This document shows, in pieces, positions 49,675 to 59,679 of a stretch of 64,000 bases of DNA. The notes under the pieces were generated by a model, which saw only the letters and a list, made by a program, of their open reading frames with translations, had not been told where the DNA came from and did not search any database. Source of the DNA: Microbacterium sp. Marseille-Q6648. GTDB lineage: Bacteria > Actinomycetota > Actinomycetes > Actinomycetales > Microbacteriaceae. Both the position numbers and the translations under genes were made by a program. The stretch's first letter is position 1, and each line of letters opens with the position of its first letter. The stretch covers positions 496,001 to 560,000 of the forward strand of contig NZ_CALPBZ010000002.1 of the NCBI RefSeq assembly GCF_943181415.1, in the 5' to 3' direction.

Positions 49675-50973
49675 ATGTCTCAATCGGTCGAGCCGCAGGT
49701 GGAGCGGCGTGCGGGATCGCGTGCGGGATCGCTGTGGCGGGACGGCAATTTCCTCACCATGTGGAGCGGGCAGGCGTTCAGCCAGTTCGGTGCGCAGATC
49801 ACCGAGCTCGCCGTGCCGGTTCTCGCGGTGCTGCTGCTCGATGCCTCCGAGTTCGAGGTCGGCGTCCTCACCGCGGCGAACGTCGCGGCGTTCCTCCTCA
49901 TCGGCCTGCCGGCCGGCGCCTGGATCGACCGCGTGCGCAAACGGCACGTGATGATCGCCGCCGACGCCGTGCGCGCGGTCGCCTTGGCGAGCCTGCCGCT
50001 GCTGTGGTGGGCCGGAGTGCTGCAGATCTGGCACATGATCGCCGTCGCGTTCGTGCTCGGCATCGCGACGGTGTTCTTCGACGTGTCGTACCAGTCGATC
50101 GTGCCGTCGCTGGTGCGGTCGTCGCAGATCGCCGAGGCCAACGGCAAGCTCGAGTCGACGTCGCAGCTCGCCGGCATCGCCGGCCCTGCGGCGGGCGGCT
50201 GGCTGGTCGCCGCATTGACCGCTCCCGTGGCGATCCTGGCCACCGTCGGCACCTACGTCGCGTCGATGATCGCGCTGCTGTTCACCCGCGACGACGAGAC
50301 GGTCGCCCCCGCCGACGAGCACCCGCCGCTGTTCCGGTCGATCGGCGAGGGGCTGCGGTGGGTGTTCGGCAACCCGCTGCTGCGGCGCATCGTGGGCACG
50401 ACGTCGGTGTCGAACTTCTTCAGCACGCTGACCTTCACCCTGCTGCCGATCTTCCTGCTGCGGGAGCTGGGATTGACGCCCGCCGCGATGGGCGTCATCT
50501 TCTCGCTCAGCGCGATCGGCGGCCTCTGCGGAGCCGTTGCCACCCCGCACATCGTGCGCTGGATCGGCGAGGCGCGCGCGATCCCGATCAGCTCGATCGG
50601 GTTCTCGGTGGTGGGGCTCGCCCTGCCCGCCGCCGCCTGGGTCCCCGACCTCGCCTTCCCCCTGCTCGTCGCGCAGGGATTCCTGGGGATGTTCACCGTC
50701 CTGCTCTACAACATCACCCAGGTGACCTTCCGCCAGCGCATCACGCCTCGCCGGCTGCTCGGCCGCATGAACGCCTCGATCCGCTTCGTCGTCTGGGGGG
50801 TCATGCCGATCTCGGCGCTCCTGGCCGGCGCCTTGGGGACGTGGCTCGGCACGGTGCCGACGATGTGGATCGGCGCGCTCGGCGGTGTGCTGTCGGCCCT
50901 CTTCGTGGTGATCGGCCCGTTCTGGGGGATGAGGGAGCTTCCGGATGCCGCACCCGCCGACGAGCGCGGGTGA
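49675..50973 (+). CDS. MFS transporter (MFS_3 type exporter)
   Basis: 432 residues with twelve membrane spans: LWRDGNFLTMWSGQAFSQFGAQITELAVPVLA at the start, the MFS loop DRVRKRHVMIAAD between spans 2 and 3, and RMNASIRFVVWGVMPISALLAG in the second half. This is the subgroup of enterobactin and macrolide exporters. Regulated by the divergent ArsR protein, it is a probable drug or metabolite efflux pump. Confidence 0.92.
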   Translation: MSQSVEPQVERRAGSRAGSLWRDGNFLTMWSGQAFSQFGAQITELAVPVLAVLLLDASEFEVGVLTAANVAAFLLIGLPAGAWIDRVRKRHVMIAADAVRAVALASLPLLWWAGVLQIWHMIAVAFVLGIATVFFDVSYQSIVPSLVRSSQIAEANGKLESTSQLAGIAGPAAGGWLVAALTAPVAILATVGTYVASMIALLFTRDDETVAPADEHPPLFRSIGEGLRWVFGNPLLRRIVGTTSVSNFFSTLTFTLLPIFLLRELGLTPAAMGVIFSLSAIGGLCGAVATPHIVRWIGEARAIPISSIGFSVVGLALPAAAWVPDLAFPLLVAQGFLGMFTVLLYNITQVTFRQRITPRRLLGRMNASIRFVVWGVMPISALLAGALGTWLGTVPTMWIGALGGVLSALFVVIGPFWGMRELPDAAPADERG

Positions 50974-51001
50974 CGGCATCCGCGGTACCTGACATCATTC
51001 G

Positions 51002-51023
51002 GGAATGAACGGCACTCCATTCC
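51002..51023. promoter_or_regulatory. inverted repeat before the nitroreductase gene
   Basis: GGAATG-N10-CATTCC, 60 bp before the ATG, with GCATAGAT just downstream as a possible -10. A candidate operator for an unidentified redox- or stress-responsive regulator. Confidence 0.4.
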
Positions 51024-51082
51024 GTTGCATAGATCGGGCCGACGGCGTCCCGACCGAACCGCAACATCTCAGGGAGTCAGTC

Positions 51083-51664
51083 ATGACCACTGCCATCGAT
51101 CGCACCGCCGACACCGACGCACCGATCCTCGACGTCCTCGCCGAGCGCTGGAGCACCCGGATCTTCGACGCGCACGCGCCCATCGACGAGAGCGCCCTCG
51201 CGAGCGCCCTCGAAGCCGCCCGCTGGACGCCCACCGCGGCGAACCTGCAGCCGTGGCGCCTCATCGTCGCCCGCCGCGGCACGGACCAGCACGCGCGCAT
51301 CGTCGAGACCCTCGCCGGCTTCAACAGCGCGTGGGCCGGTGACGCCGCCGTGCTCGTGGTCTTCATCGCCGAGACCGAGCGCGACGGCCAGACGCTGGAC
51401 TGGGCCGTGTACGACACCGGCCAGGTCGCCGCGCACTTCACGATCCAGGCGCACGCGAACGGACTGTCGACGCACCAGATGGGCGGCTTCGACCGTGCCG
51501 CTCTGTCCCAGGCGTTCGAGCTGGCGCCCGAGCTCACGCCGGTGACCATCGCCGCGGTCGGCGAGCTGGGCGACATCCGCGCGGCCTCGGACGAGCTGCA
51601 GGCGCGCGAGAACGCCCCTCGCACCCGCCGCTCCCTCGACGAGTCGGTGCTCGTCGACGCGTGA
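51083..51664 (+). CDS. nitroreductase family protein
   Basis: 193 residues. FMN-binding segments RWSTRIFDAHAPI (residues about 23-35) and AARWTPTAANLQPWRLIV are standard for the family, as is the QVAAHFTIQAHANGLSTHQMGGFD helix that forms the dimer FMN site. The ATG at 51083 has AGGGAGTCAG upstream; the frame from 51005 would include the operator repeat. It reduces nitro or quinone compounds with NAD(P)H; physiological substrate unknown. Confidence 0.92.
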   Translation: MTTAIDRTADTDAPILDVLAERWSTRIFDAHAPIDESALASALEAARWTPTAANLQPWRLIVARRGTDQHARIVETLAGFNSAWAGDAAVLVVFIAETERDGQTLDWAVYDTGQVAAHFTIQAHANGLSTHQMGGFDRAALSQAFELAPELTPVTIAAVGELGDIRAASDELQARENAPRTRRSLDESVLVDA

Positions 51665-51742
51665 TCTCGAGCCGGCGGCGGGGCCGAGCGCGCCGCCGCC
51701 GGCCGTCTGGCGGTGCGTCCCCGACCGTCAGGCCCAGTGACG

Positions 51743-51802
51743 CGTGCGCACGCGTCACGCTTTGCCCCGCGACACGCCGTCTCCCGGGGGCGCGTGCGCA
51801 CG
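51743..51802. repeat. paired CGTGCGCACG element 5
   Basis: Palindromes at 51743-51752 and 51793-51802, starts 50 bp apart. Each is extended toward TGACGCGTGCGCACGCGTCA or GCGCGTGCGCACGCGTCA. The centre is not self-complementary, unlike elements 1 and 2. It fills much of the 224-bp spacer before the polyketide synthase gene. Confidence 0.8.
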
Positions 51803-51888
51803 CGTCACCGCTCGCTCGGGAGTAGCGTGCGCGGGCGGATCCCGCAACCGCGACCCGCACGGACCCGGCGGCGTGCTTAGGTGAGTGC

Positions 51889-53010
51889 ATGACCGCGCGC
51901 ATCCTGTCGATCGGCACCGCCGTTCCCGCCACGATCGTGTCGCAGGAGCGCGTGCGGGACTTCTTCGCCGGGCAGCCGGGCGTCGATCGGCTGACGCAGC
52001 GCCTGGTCCACGCGGCGTTCGACGCCGCGGCCATCGACCGCCGCCACACGGTGCTGACCCAGCTCGCCGACCCTGCGGCGACCCCCGCTCCCCTGCGCGA
52101 CGGGGCAACCGGCCCGTCCTTCGTCGACGGCACAGCCCTGCTCGAGCCCACCACCGGCGCACGTAACGACCTGTACACCGCGCTCGCCCCGGGTCTGACG
52201 GCCGAGGCCGCGCGCGCAGCGCTGCGAGACGCGGGCGTCGCGGCATCCGAAGTGACGCATGTCGTCACCGTCTCGTGCACCGGGTTCTTCGCCCCGGGCC
52301 CCGACTACCGACTGGTTCGCGACCTCGACCTGCCCCCCACCGTGGAGCGTTACCACCTGGGATTCATCGGCTGCGCCGCGGCGATGCCGGGGCTGCGTCT
52401 GGCCGCCCGCCTCACAGACGCGCAGCCCGACGCCGTCGTGCTCGTCGCCTGCACCGAGCTGTGCACGTTGCACGTGTGCGGATCCAGCGACCCGCAGCAG
52501 ATCGTCGCGTCGTCGGTCTTCGCCGACGGCGCCGCCGCCGCGGTGGTCACCGCGCGCTCCGATCGCCCCGGCCTCGACCTCGAACGGTTCGCCACGGCTG
52601 TGACCGGCGAGGGCGAGGAGGACATGGTGTGGACGATCGGCGACCACGGCTTCGAGATGACCCTCTCGGCCGAAGTGCCGCGCATCGTCGGACGGGAGAT
52701 CCGCGGCGCCGTCGACGCCTTCCTCGCCGCAGAGGACGCGCCCGACGTCTGGGCGGTGCATCCCGGCGGCCGCAGCGTCCTCGACCGCGTCGAGGCGGGA
52801 CTCGGACTCGACCCGGCGGCGTTGGCGGCCTCGCGCGCCGTGCTGCGCGACTACGGCAACATGTCGAGCGCCACGATCCTGTTCATCCTGCAGGCGATGC
52901 TCCACGACGACGCGATCGCGGACGGCAGCCGCATCGCGGGTCTCGCGTTCGGGCCGGGACTGACGGTGGAGTCGGCGCTGATGACGAAGCGCGCGGCGGT
53001 CGCGGGGTGA
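51889..53010 (+). CDS. type III polyketide synthase
   Basis: 373 residues. The chalcone-synthase-fold triad is complete: Cys162 in GFIGCAAAMPGLR, His291 in WAVHPGGRSVLD and Asn324 in DYGNMSSATI. The VSCTGFFAPGPDY segment matches bacterial phenolic-lipid synthases more than plant-like or THN synthases. It would extend a starter acyl group with malonyl units to a resorcinol or pyrone. TTAGGT lies 6 bases before the ATG. First of three overlapping genes; UbiA is convergent beyond them. Confidence 0.93.
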   Translation: MTARILSIGTAVPATIVSQERVRDFFAGQPGVDRLTQRLVHAAFDAAAIDRRHTVLTQLADPAATPAPLRDGATGPSFVDGTALLEPTTGARNDLYTALAPGLTAEAARAALRDAGVAASEVTHVVTVSCTGFFAPGPDYRLVRDLDLPPTVERYHLGFIGCAAAMPGLRLAARLTDAQPDAVVLVACTELCTLHVCGSSDPQQIVASSVFADGAAAAVVTARSDRPGLDLERFATAVTGEGEEDMVWTIGDHGFEMTLSAEVPRIVGREIRGAVDAFLAAEDAPDVWAVHPGGRSVLDRVEAGLGLDPAALAASRAVLRDYGNMSSATILFILQAMLHDDAIADGSRIAGLAFGPGLTVESALMTKRAAVAG

Positions 53011-53840
53011 ACGGCACCGGCGTCGGCGACCCCCGGCGACCGGGCTCCGGCCCGCGCCCGGCTACCGGCCCGCGCTCGAGCCTCGGTACCCGCCCCGGCA
53101 TCAGCCCGCGCCCGGGTACCGAGGCACGAGCGGGCACCGGGCGGCGCGCCGGGCTCTCCGCCCGGGACGAGGGCCTGCGCGAGCTCATGGACGACCCGGA
53201 CTGCGATCCCGAACGGCTGCGCGCCACGCTGGAGCGCTTCGACCTCGTCAACCGCCTCGTCGCAGGGTGGGGCACGGTCTACCGAAGGCGGCTGCGACCG
53301 TTCCTCACCGGCCTCGGACGCCCCGCCAGGGTGCTCGACATCGGTGCGGGAGGCGGCGACCTGGTCGCGCGGCTGGCCGGCTGGAGCGCCGCCGACGGCC
53401 TCTCGGTGCAGTGGACGGGAGCGGAGCCGGATCCCCGCGCGCTCCAGGTCGCCGCGGCCCGGGATGTCCCGCCGAACGTGGAGTTCGTGCGCGCCGACGC
53501 GCGCACGCTCGTCGACGCCGGGGAGCACTTCGACGTCGTCCTGTCGAACCACGTGCTGCACCACCTCACGGACGACGAACTGGCCGACTTCGCCGAGACC
53601 ACCGCGCTGGCGGCGACCGGTCTCGTGCTGCACGGCGACATCGCCCGCGGCCGGCTCGCGTACGGCCTCTACGCCGTCGGGATCACGCCCTTCGCCCCCG
53701 GCACGTTCCTGCGTACGGACGGACTGCGCTCGATCCGGCGAAGCTACCGGCCCGACGAGCTGTCTCGCGCGCTCGGTGCCGGGTGGCGGGTCGAGACTCC
53801 GGCGCCGTTCCGTCTTCTGGCCGTGAGATCCCGTGCCTGA
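53007..53840 (+). CDS. SAM-dependent methyltransferase of the polyketide locus
   Basis: About 277 residues. The Rossmann motif VLDIGAGGGDLVARL and post-motif VLSNHVLHHLTDDEL define a class I methyltransferase. GTG at 53007 overlaps the synthase stop (GTGA). The first 45 residues are a Gly/Pro/Arg-rich low-complexity stretch, so the true start could be the Met at 53187. In the Streptomyces srsABC phenolic-lipid operon a type III synthase, a methyltransferase and a flavin hydroxylase occur in the same order, so O- or C-methylation of the polyketide ring is likely. Confidence 0.85.
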   Translation: MNGTGVGDPRRPGSGPRPATGPRSSLGTRPGISPRPGTEARAGTGRRAGLSARDEGLRELMDDPDCDPERLRATLERFDLVNRLVAGWGTVYRRRLRPFLTGLGRPARVLDIGAGGGDLVARLAGWSAADGLSVQWTGAEPDPRALQVAAARDVPPNVEFVRADARTLVDAGEHFDVVLSNHVLHHLTDDELADFAETTALAATGLVLHGDIARGRLAYGLYAVGITPFAPGTFLRTDGLRSIRRSYRPDELSRALGAGWRVETPAPFRLLAVRSRA

Positions 53841-55143
53841 CGTCATCGTCGTGGGGGCGGGTCCGGTGGGCCTGCTGCTGGCCGGCGAGCTGGCCCGTCG
53901 AGGTGTGCACGTCGAGGTGTTCGAGCGCCGGCCCGCCGCCGGTGCCGGGAGTCGCGCGATCGGCATCCATTCGGCCACCCTCGCCGCGCTGGAGGGCGCC
54001 GGGCTGACCGACGAACTGCTCGACGGCGCCGTGCGGGTGGATCGAGGGATCGCCCGCGCGCGCGGCCGTACCCTCGGTGTGGTCCGCTTCGACCGGCTCG
54101 GCAGCCGCTTCCCGTTCGTCGCGACACGTCCGCAGGCCGACACCGAGCGCATCCTCGCCACTCGTGCCCCCGTCCCGCTCCGCGGAGCGCAGGTCTCGGC
54201 ACTGCTGCCCCGGCGGGATCGCGTGCGCGTGCGCTACGCGGTCGGCGGGCGACCGGTCGAGACCGAGGCGGCGCTCGTCGTCGTGGCCACGGGCGGCGGC
54301 GGGCGCGACCTCGTCTACCGGCCCGGCGCGCTGCGGCGCACGATCTACCCCGATCGGTACGTGATGACGGATGCCGCGGCCACGCCCGACGCCGACCCGA
54401 CCGTCGCGGTGGTCGACCTCGATCCGTCAGGGGTGCTCGAGTCGTTCCCCCTGCCGGGCGGTCTGCGACGCTTCGTCGCGTGGGACGGGTTCGCCGGAGC
54501 GGACGCGGCCGGCGCGAAGACCGGGTGGAATCCGGGCGGCAGCGACGTGGCCGAGGCGGACCGCGGGATGACCGGGGCGGGCGCCGGCACGGCTGAGGCG
54601 GACCGCGGGATGCCCGACGCCGGCAGCGGCATGTCCGGCGCGGGCGGATGGGCAGCCGGTGCTGCGACAGAGGGGGGCGGGCCGACGCCGGCCGAGCGGC
54701 TGCGGTCGGCCGTCGCCGCGCGGGGGGATGCCGCGGCGGACGGCATCGTGGACGCGACCACGTTCGGGGTGCGCCGCATCGTGGCCCCGCGGATGCGGCG
54801 GGGCCGAGTCGCCGTCGTCGGCGACGCCGCGCACGAGGTGAGCCCGATCGGCGGCCAAGGGATGAACCTCGGCCTGCTCGACGCCGTGACGCTCGCCCCC
54901 TTGCTGGCGCAGTGGGTCCACAGCGGGGTCGAGCCGACCGCGGCGCTCGATCACTGGGAGTATCGCCGCGTGACGTCGGCGCGCACCGCAGCCGGCATGG
55001 CCGCGTTCAACACCCGGCTCGGTCGACCTTTTCCAGGAGCGTCCGCCGGCGCGCGAGAGGCGCTGGTCCGCGCGATGCTCGGCCCCCTGACCGGACCGCT
55101 GTTCGCGCGCGCCTACGCGATGGGTTTCGACCGCGACGCCTGA
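53833..55143 (+). CDS. FAD-dependent monooxygenase of the polyketide locus
   Basis: 436 residues. FAD loop VVGAGPVGLLLAGELARRG (residues 6-24), and GDAAHEVSPIGGQGMNLGLLDA near 335, the GD motif of aromatic hydroxylases. A middle segment of about 55 residues (after GAKTGWNPGG) is low-complexity with two AEADRGM copies and is absent from most relatives. GTG start, overlapping the methyltransferase by 8 bp. Expected role: ring hydroxylation toward a hydroquinone or quinone. A geranylgeranyl-reductase-like activity is a less likely alternative. Confidence 0.88.
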   Translation: MPDVIVVGAGPVGLLLAGELARRGVHVEVFERRPAAGAGSRAIGIHSATLAALEGAGLTDELLDGAVRVDRGIARARGRTLGVVRFDRLGSRFPFVATRPQADTERILATRAPVPLRGAQVSALLPRRDRVRVRYAVGGRPVETEAALVVVATGGGGRDLVYRPGALRRTIYPDRYVMTDAAATPDADPTVAVVDLDPSGVLESFPLPGGLRRFVAWDGFAGADAAGAKTGWNPGGSDVAEADRGMTGAGAGTAEADRGMPDAGSGMSGAGGWAAGAATEGGGPTPAERLRSAVAARGDAAADGIVDATTFGVRRIVAPRMRRGRVAVVGDAAHEVSPIGGQGMNLGLLDAVTLAPLLAQWVHSGVEPTAALDHWEYRRVTSARTAAGMAAFNTRLGRPFPGASAGAREALVRAMLGPLTGPLFARAYAMGFDRDA

Positions 55144-55186
55144 TCGCCGTCGGCGCGCTGCCACGCCGGCATCCGCCCGCTCGACC

Positions 55187-55248
55187 GCCGTCCAGATCAC
55201 GTGACGTGGCCGGCGCGCTCCCGGGCCAGCCGTCCAGATCACGTGATC
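55187..55248. repeat. 18-bp direct repeat with GATCACGTGATC palindrome
   Basis: GCCGTCCAGATCACGTGA occurs at 55187-55204 and 55229-55246, 42 bp apart, in the convergent FMO/ubiA spacer. The second copy contains the ubiA stop and extends to the 12-bp palindrome GATCACGTGATC (55237-55248). Confidence 0.75.
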
Positions 55249-56084
55249 CGGGCGGAGGTGAGCACCAGCTGCGTAGCGAGCAGCAGCGCAGCGAGCATCG
55301 CCAGACGGAACAGCGCGCGCGAGGGTGGCCGCACGAGCGCGAGCACCAGCGCCGCCGCCGCCACGGCAGCGACGGCGACGAAGAAGACCCAAGCGACGGC
55401 GGAGGGTGCGCCCGGATCCGGGCCGACGAGCACCGCGACGGCGCCGGTCATGATCGCGACGACGGCCACCGCAGCCGACACGCGGGCTCCGAGCCGATGG
55501 GGCAGACCCCGGATGCCGGTGCGGGCGTCGTCGGCAAGATCCGGCAGCACGTTGGTGAGATGAACCGCGGCGCCCAGCGCCGCCCCTGCGGCGCTCGCCC
55601 ACAGCGGAGCCATCGCGGGCGACGGGGCCGACAGCGTGGCGAGCGGCGGCAGGAGCCCGAAGCTCACGAGGAACGGCACGACCGACCACACCGTGGCCTT
55701 GAGCCCCGCGTTGTAGGCCCAGGCGGACGCCAGCGCGAGGGCGTGCGCGAGAAGCATCCCGACCCCGAGCAGCGCAGACAGCAGCAGCGCGACGCCCGCC
55801 GCCGCGCCCGCCGCCACCCAGGCGGAACGGACCGAGGCGTCGCCTCGGGCGAGGGGCTTGTCGGTTCGACCGACAGCCCGGTCCCGGGCCACATCGATCG
55901 CGTCGTTCGAGATGCCGACCGACACCTGCCCGGCGAAGACGGCGAGCGCGAGCACGGCCAAACGCCACGGCTCGAGACCCACCGCGATTCCGAGCGTGAA
56001 CGAGAGTCCCGTCACCACGAGCGTGGGCCCGGGGTGCGTCGACGCCCACAGGGCGCCCGCCACCCGGGCCCAGGTCCTGTTCAT
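55239..56084 (-). CDS. UbiA-family prenyltransferase
   Basis: 281 residues with eight to nine membrane spans. The first Asp-rich motif is SNDAIDVARDRAVGRTDKPLA (residues 59-79, written here in parts: NDAID, then D at 68 and the RTDKPL loop), and the second is LPDLADDARTG. These bind the prenyl diphosphate through Mg2+. It converges on the polyketide genes and also lies only 26 bp behind clpB, so it could be transcribed as the clpB downstream gene. Prenylation of the polyketide phenol is the natural inference; a role in menaquinone or lipid synthesis is possible but less well supported here. Confidence 0.88.
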   Translation of the reverse strand: MNRTWARVAGALWASTHPGPTLVVTGLSFTLGIAVGLEPWRLAVLALAVFAGQVSVGISNDAIDVARDRAVGRTDKPLARGDASVRSAWVAAGAAAGVALLLSALLGVGMLLAHALALASAWAYNAGLKATVWSVVPFLVSFGLLPPLATLSAPSPAMAPLWASAAGAALGAAVHLTNVLPDLADDARTGIRGLPHRLGARVSAAVAVVAIMTGAVAVLVGPDPGAPSAVAWVFFVAVAAVAAAALVLALVRPPSRALFRLAMLAALLLATQLVLTSARIT

Positions 56085-56110
56085 CACGCTCGATCGTCGC
56101 ACACGGCGAT

Positions 56111-58321
<2,211 letters not shown>

Positions 58322-58352
58322 TCTTCTCCCCGTGGTCGTTCGCCCGTTCAAA

Positions 58353-58377
58353 CTTGAGTCGAGCAGGCTCAACTTTA
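58353..58377 (-). promoter_or_regulatory. HAIR-like HspR operator at the clpB promoter
   Basis: CTTGAGT-N7-GCTCAAC (58353-58373) matches the HAIR consensus CTTGAGT-N7-ACTCAAG at all but two bases. TAAAGT on the minus strand (58377-58372) adjoins it as a -10, so the operator covers the start of transcription. No hspR gene is in the window. Confidence 0.75.
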
Positions 58378-58444
58378 CCACCGCTGCGCAGGAGCGACAA
58401 CAGGGCCCACGGACCCGAGGCCGTGCGGAGCGAGCGCGGGGCCG

Positions 58445-59464
58445 TCAGGCGACGGGTTCGAGCACCTGGGCCGCCGGAGTCGACGGGGTGGACGCCGCGG
58501 CATCCGTCATCTCGACCGTGCAGCAGAACCGGGTGCGGTACGCGGTGGGCGTGATGCCGAGTACGCGGGCGAAGTTCTGGCGCAGGACGGCGGCCGACCC
58601 GAAGCCCGCCTCGTAGGCGATGCGATCAAGTCCGAGGTCGGTGGATTCGAGCAGTCGCTGGGCGTGGAGGATCCGCTGGCGTGCGAGCCACGCGGCAGGC
58701 GTGGTGCCGAAGTCGGCTTTGAACCGGCGGGCGAACGTGCGGGGCGACATATGCGCCTTCGCCGCGAGCTGGTCGACCGTGAGGTCTTCACGCAGATGGG
58801 CGACCATCCAGTCGGTCACCGGTGCGAGCGAGTGGGACGCCGACACCGGCAGGGGGCTGTCGATGAACTGGGCCTGCCCGCCGTCGCGTTGCGGGGCGAC
58901 CACCATGCGGCGGGCGATGCGATTGGCCGCCTCGGCGCCGAGCTCCTGACGGAGCAGGTGCAGGCACGCGTCGAGTCCGGCCGCCGTGCCGGCGCTGGTG
59001 ATGATGCGGCCGTCCTGGACGTACAGCACATCGGGATCGACCTCGATCTGCGGGTACATCTGCTGCATCGTCTCGGCGTACATCCAGTGAGTCGTCGCCC
59101 GACGGCCGTCCAGCACCCCCGCCGCCGCCACGACGAATGCTCCGCTGCACACCGTCAGCACCCAGGCGCCCCGGTCGACCGCGCGACGCACGACGTCGGC
59201 GACCCGCCGGTCGACGCTGGTCCAGCTCGAACGCGGAACGGGCGTGACGACGACCAGGTCCGCCTCGTCGGCGAAGGCGAGGTCGTCGTCGACGTTGATC
59301 GAGAACGAGATGTTGCTCGCGACCGCGCCCGGCTCGGGCGTCACGATGCGGAAGTCGAAGTTCTGGATGCCGTCGCTGGAGCGATCGAGGCCGAACGCCT
59401 CGCACGCGAGGCCGAACTCGAACGGAGCGAAACCGGGCTGGACGATGACGGCGACGGTCTTCAT
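58445..59464 (-). CDS. GlxA-family AraC-type regulator with DJ-1/PfpI domain
   Basis: 339 residues. Residues 1-185 form a DJ-1/PfpI-like domain (VQPGFAPFEFGLACEAFGL; VLTVCSGAFVVAAAG with the elbow Cys; TTHWMYAETMQQMYP). The rest holds two AraC helix-turn-helix units (MSPRTFARRFKADFGTTPAAWL; GLDRIAYEAGFGSAAVLRQNF). GAGGAGGC precedes the ATG. Its upstream region carries several TGGCA/TGCCA half-sites, so autoregulation is likely. GlxA relatives often govern arginine, glycine-betaine or transport genes; the ligand here is unknown. Confidence 0.92.
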   Translation of the reverse strand: MKTVAVIVQPGFAPFEFGLACEAFGLDRSSDGIQNFDFRIVTPEPGAVASNISFSINVDDDLAFADEADLVVVTPVPRSSWTSVDRRVADVVRRAVDRGAWVLTVCSGAFVVAAAGVLDGRRATTHWMYAETMQQMYPQIEVDPDVLYVQDGRIITSAGTAAGLDACLHLLRQELGAEAANRIARRMVVAPQRDGGQAQFIDSPLPVSASHSLAPVTDWMVAHLREDLTVDQLAAKAHMSPRTFARRFKADFGTTPAAWLARQRILHAQRLLESTDLGLDRIAYEAGFGSAAVLRQNFARVLGITPTAYRTRFCCTVEMTDAAASTPSTPAAQVLEPVA

Positions 59465-59481
59465 GGGAGCCTCCTCGCGAC

Positions 59482-59555
59482 TGGCAGGAATCTGCCGAAC
59501 CGTGACCATCCTGCCACTCGTGGCAGTCGGAGCGCAAGCGTAGCGTTCCTGCCAT
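59482..59555. promoter_or_regulatory. cluster of TGGCAG/CTGCCA half-sites
   Basis: Half-sites at 59482-59487, 59492-59496 (CTGCC), 59511-59516, 59521-59526 and 59550-59555. The central pair makes a perfect palindrome CTGCCAC-TC-GTGGCAG (59511-59526). The cluster covers the region between the GlxA-type regulator and a small membrane protein gene. Confidence 0.6.
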
Positions 59556-59661
59556 GTTGACGCTCATCCTCTTCGCCGCCCTCGGCGTCGCCGGCCTCAT
59601 CGGCGCGCTCGTCACCGTCGCCCGCGACGGCTACCGCCAGACCCCCACCCGCCACCCGTGA
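59554..59661 (+). CDS. small membrane protein (35 residues)
   Basis: Thirty-five codons: a hydrophobic span beginning MLTLILFAALGVAGLIGAL followed by a polar tail VARDGYRQTPTRHP. TAGCGT sits 7 bases before the ATG, the same leaderless layout as in larger genes nearby. The length, clean span and promoter support a real gene. It diverges from the GlxA-type regulator and may be under its control. Function unknown. Confidence 0.6.
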   Translation: MLTLILFAALGVAGLIGALVTVARDGYRQTPTRHP

Positions 59662-59679
59662 CGACGCCCGCCCGTCGGG

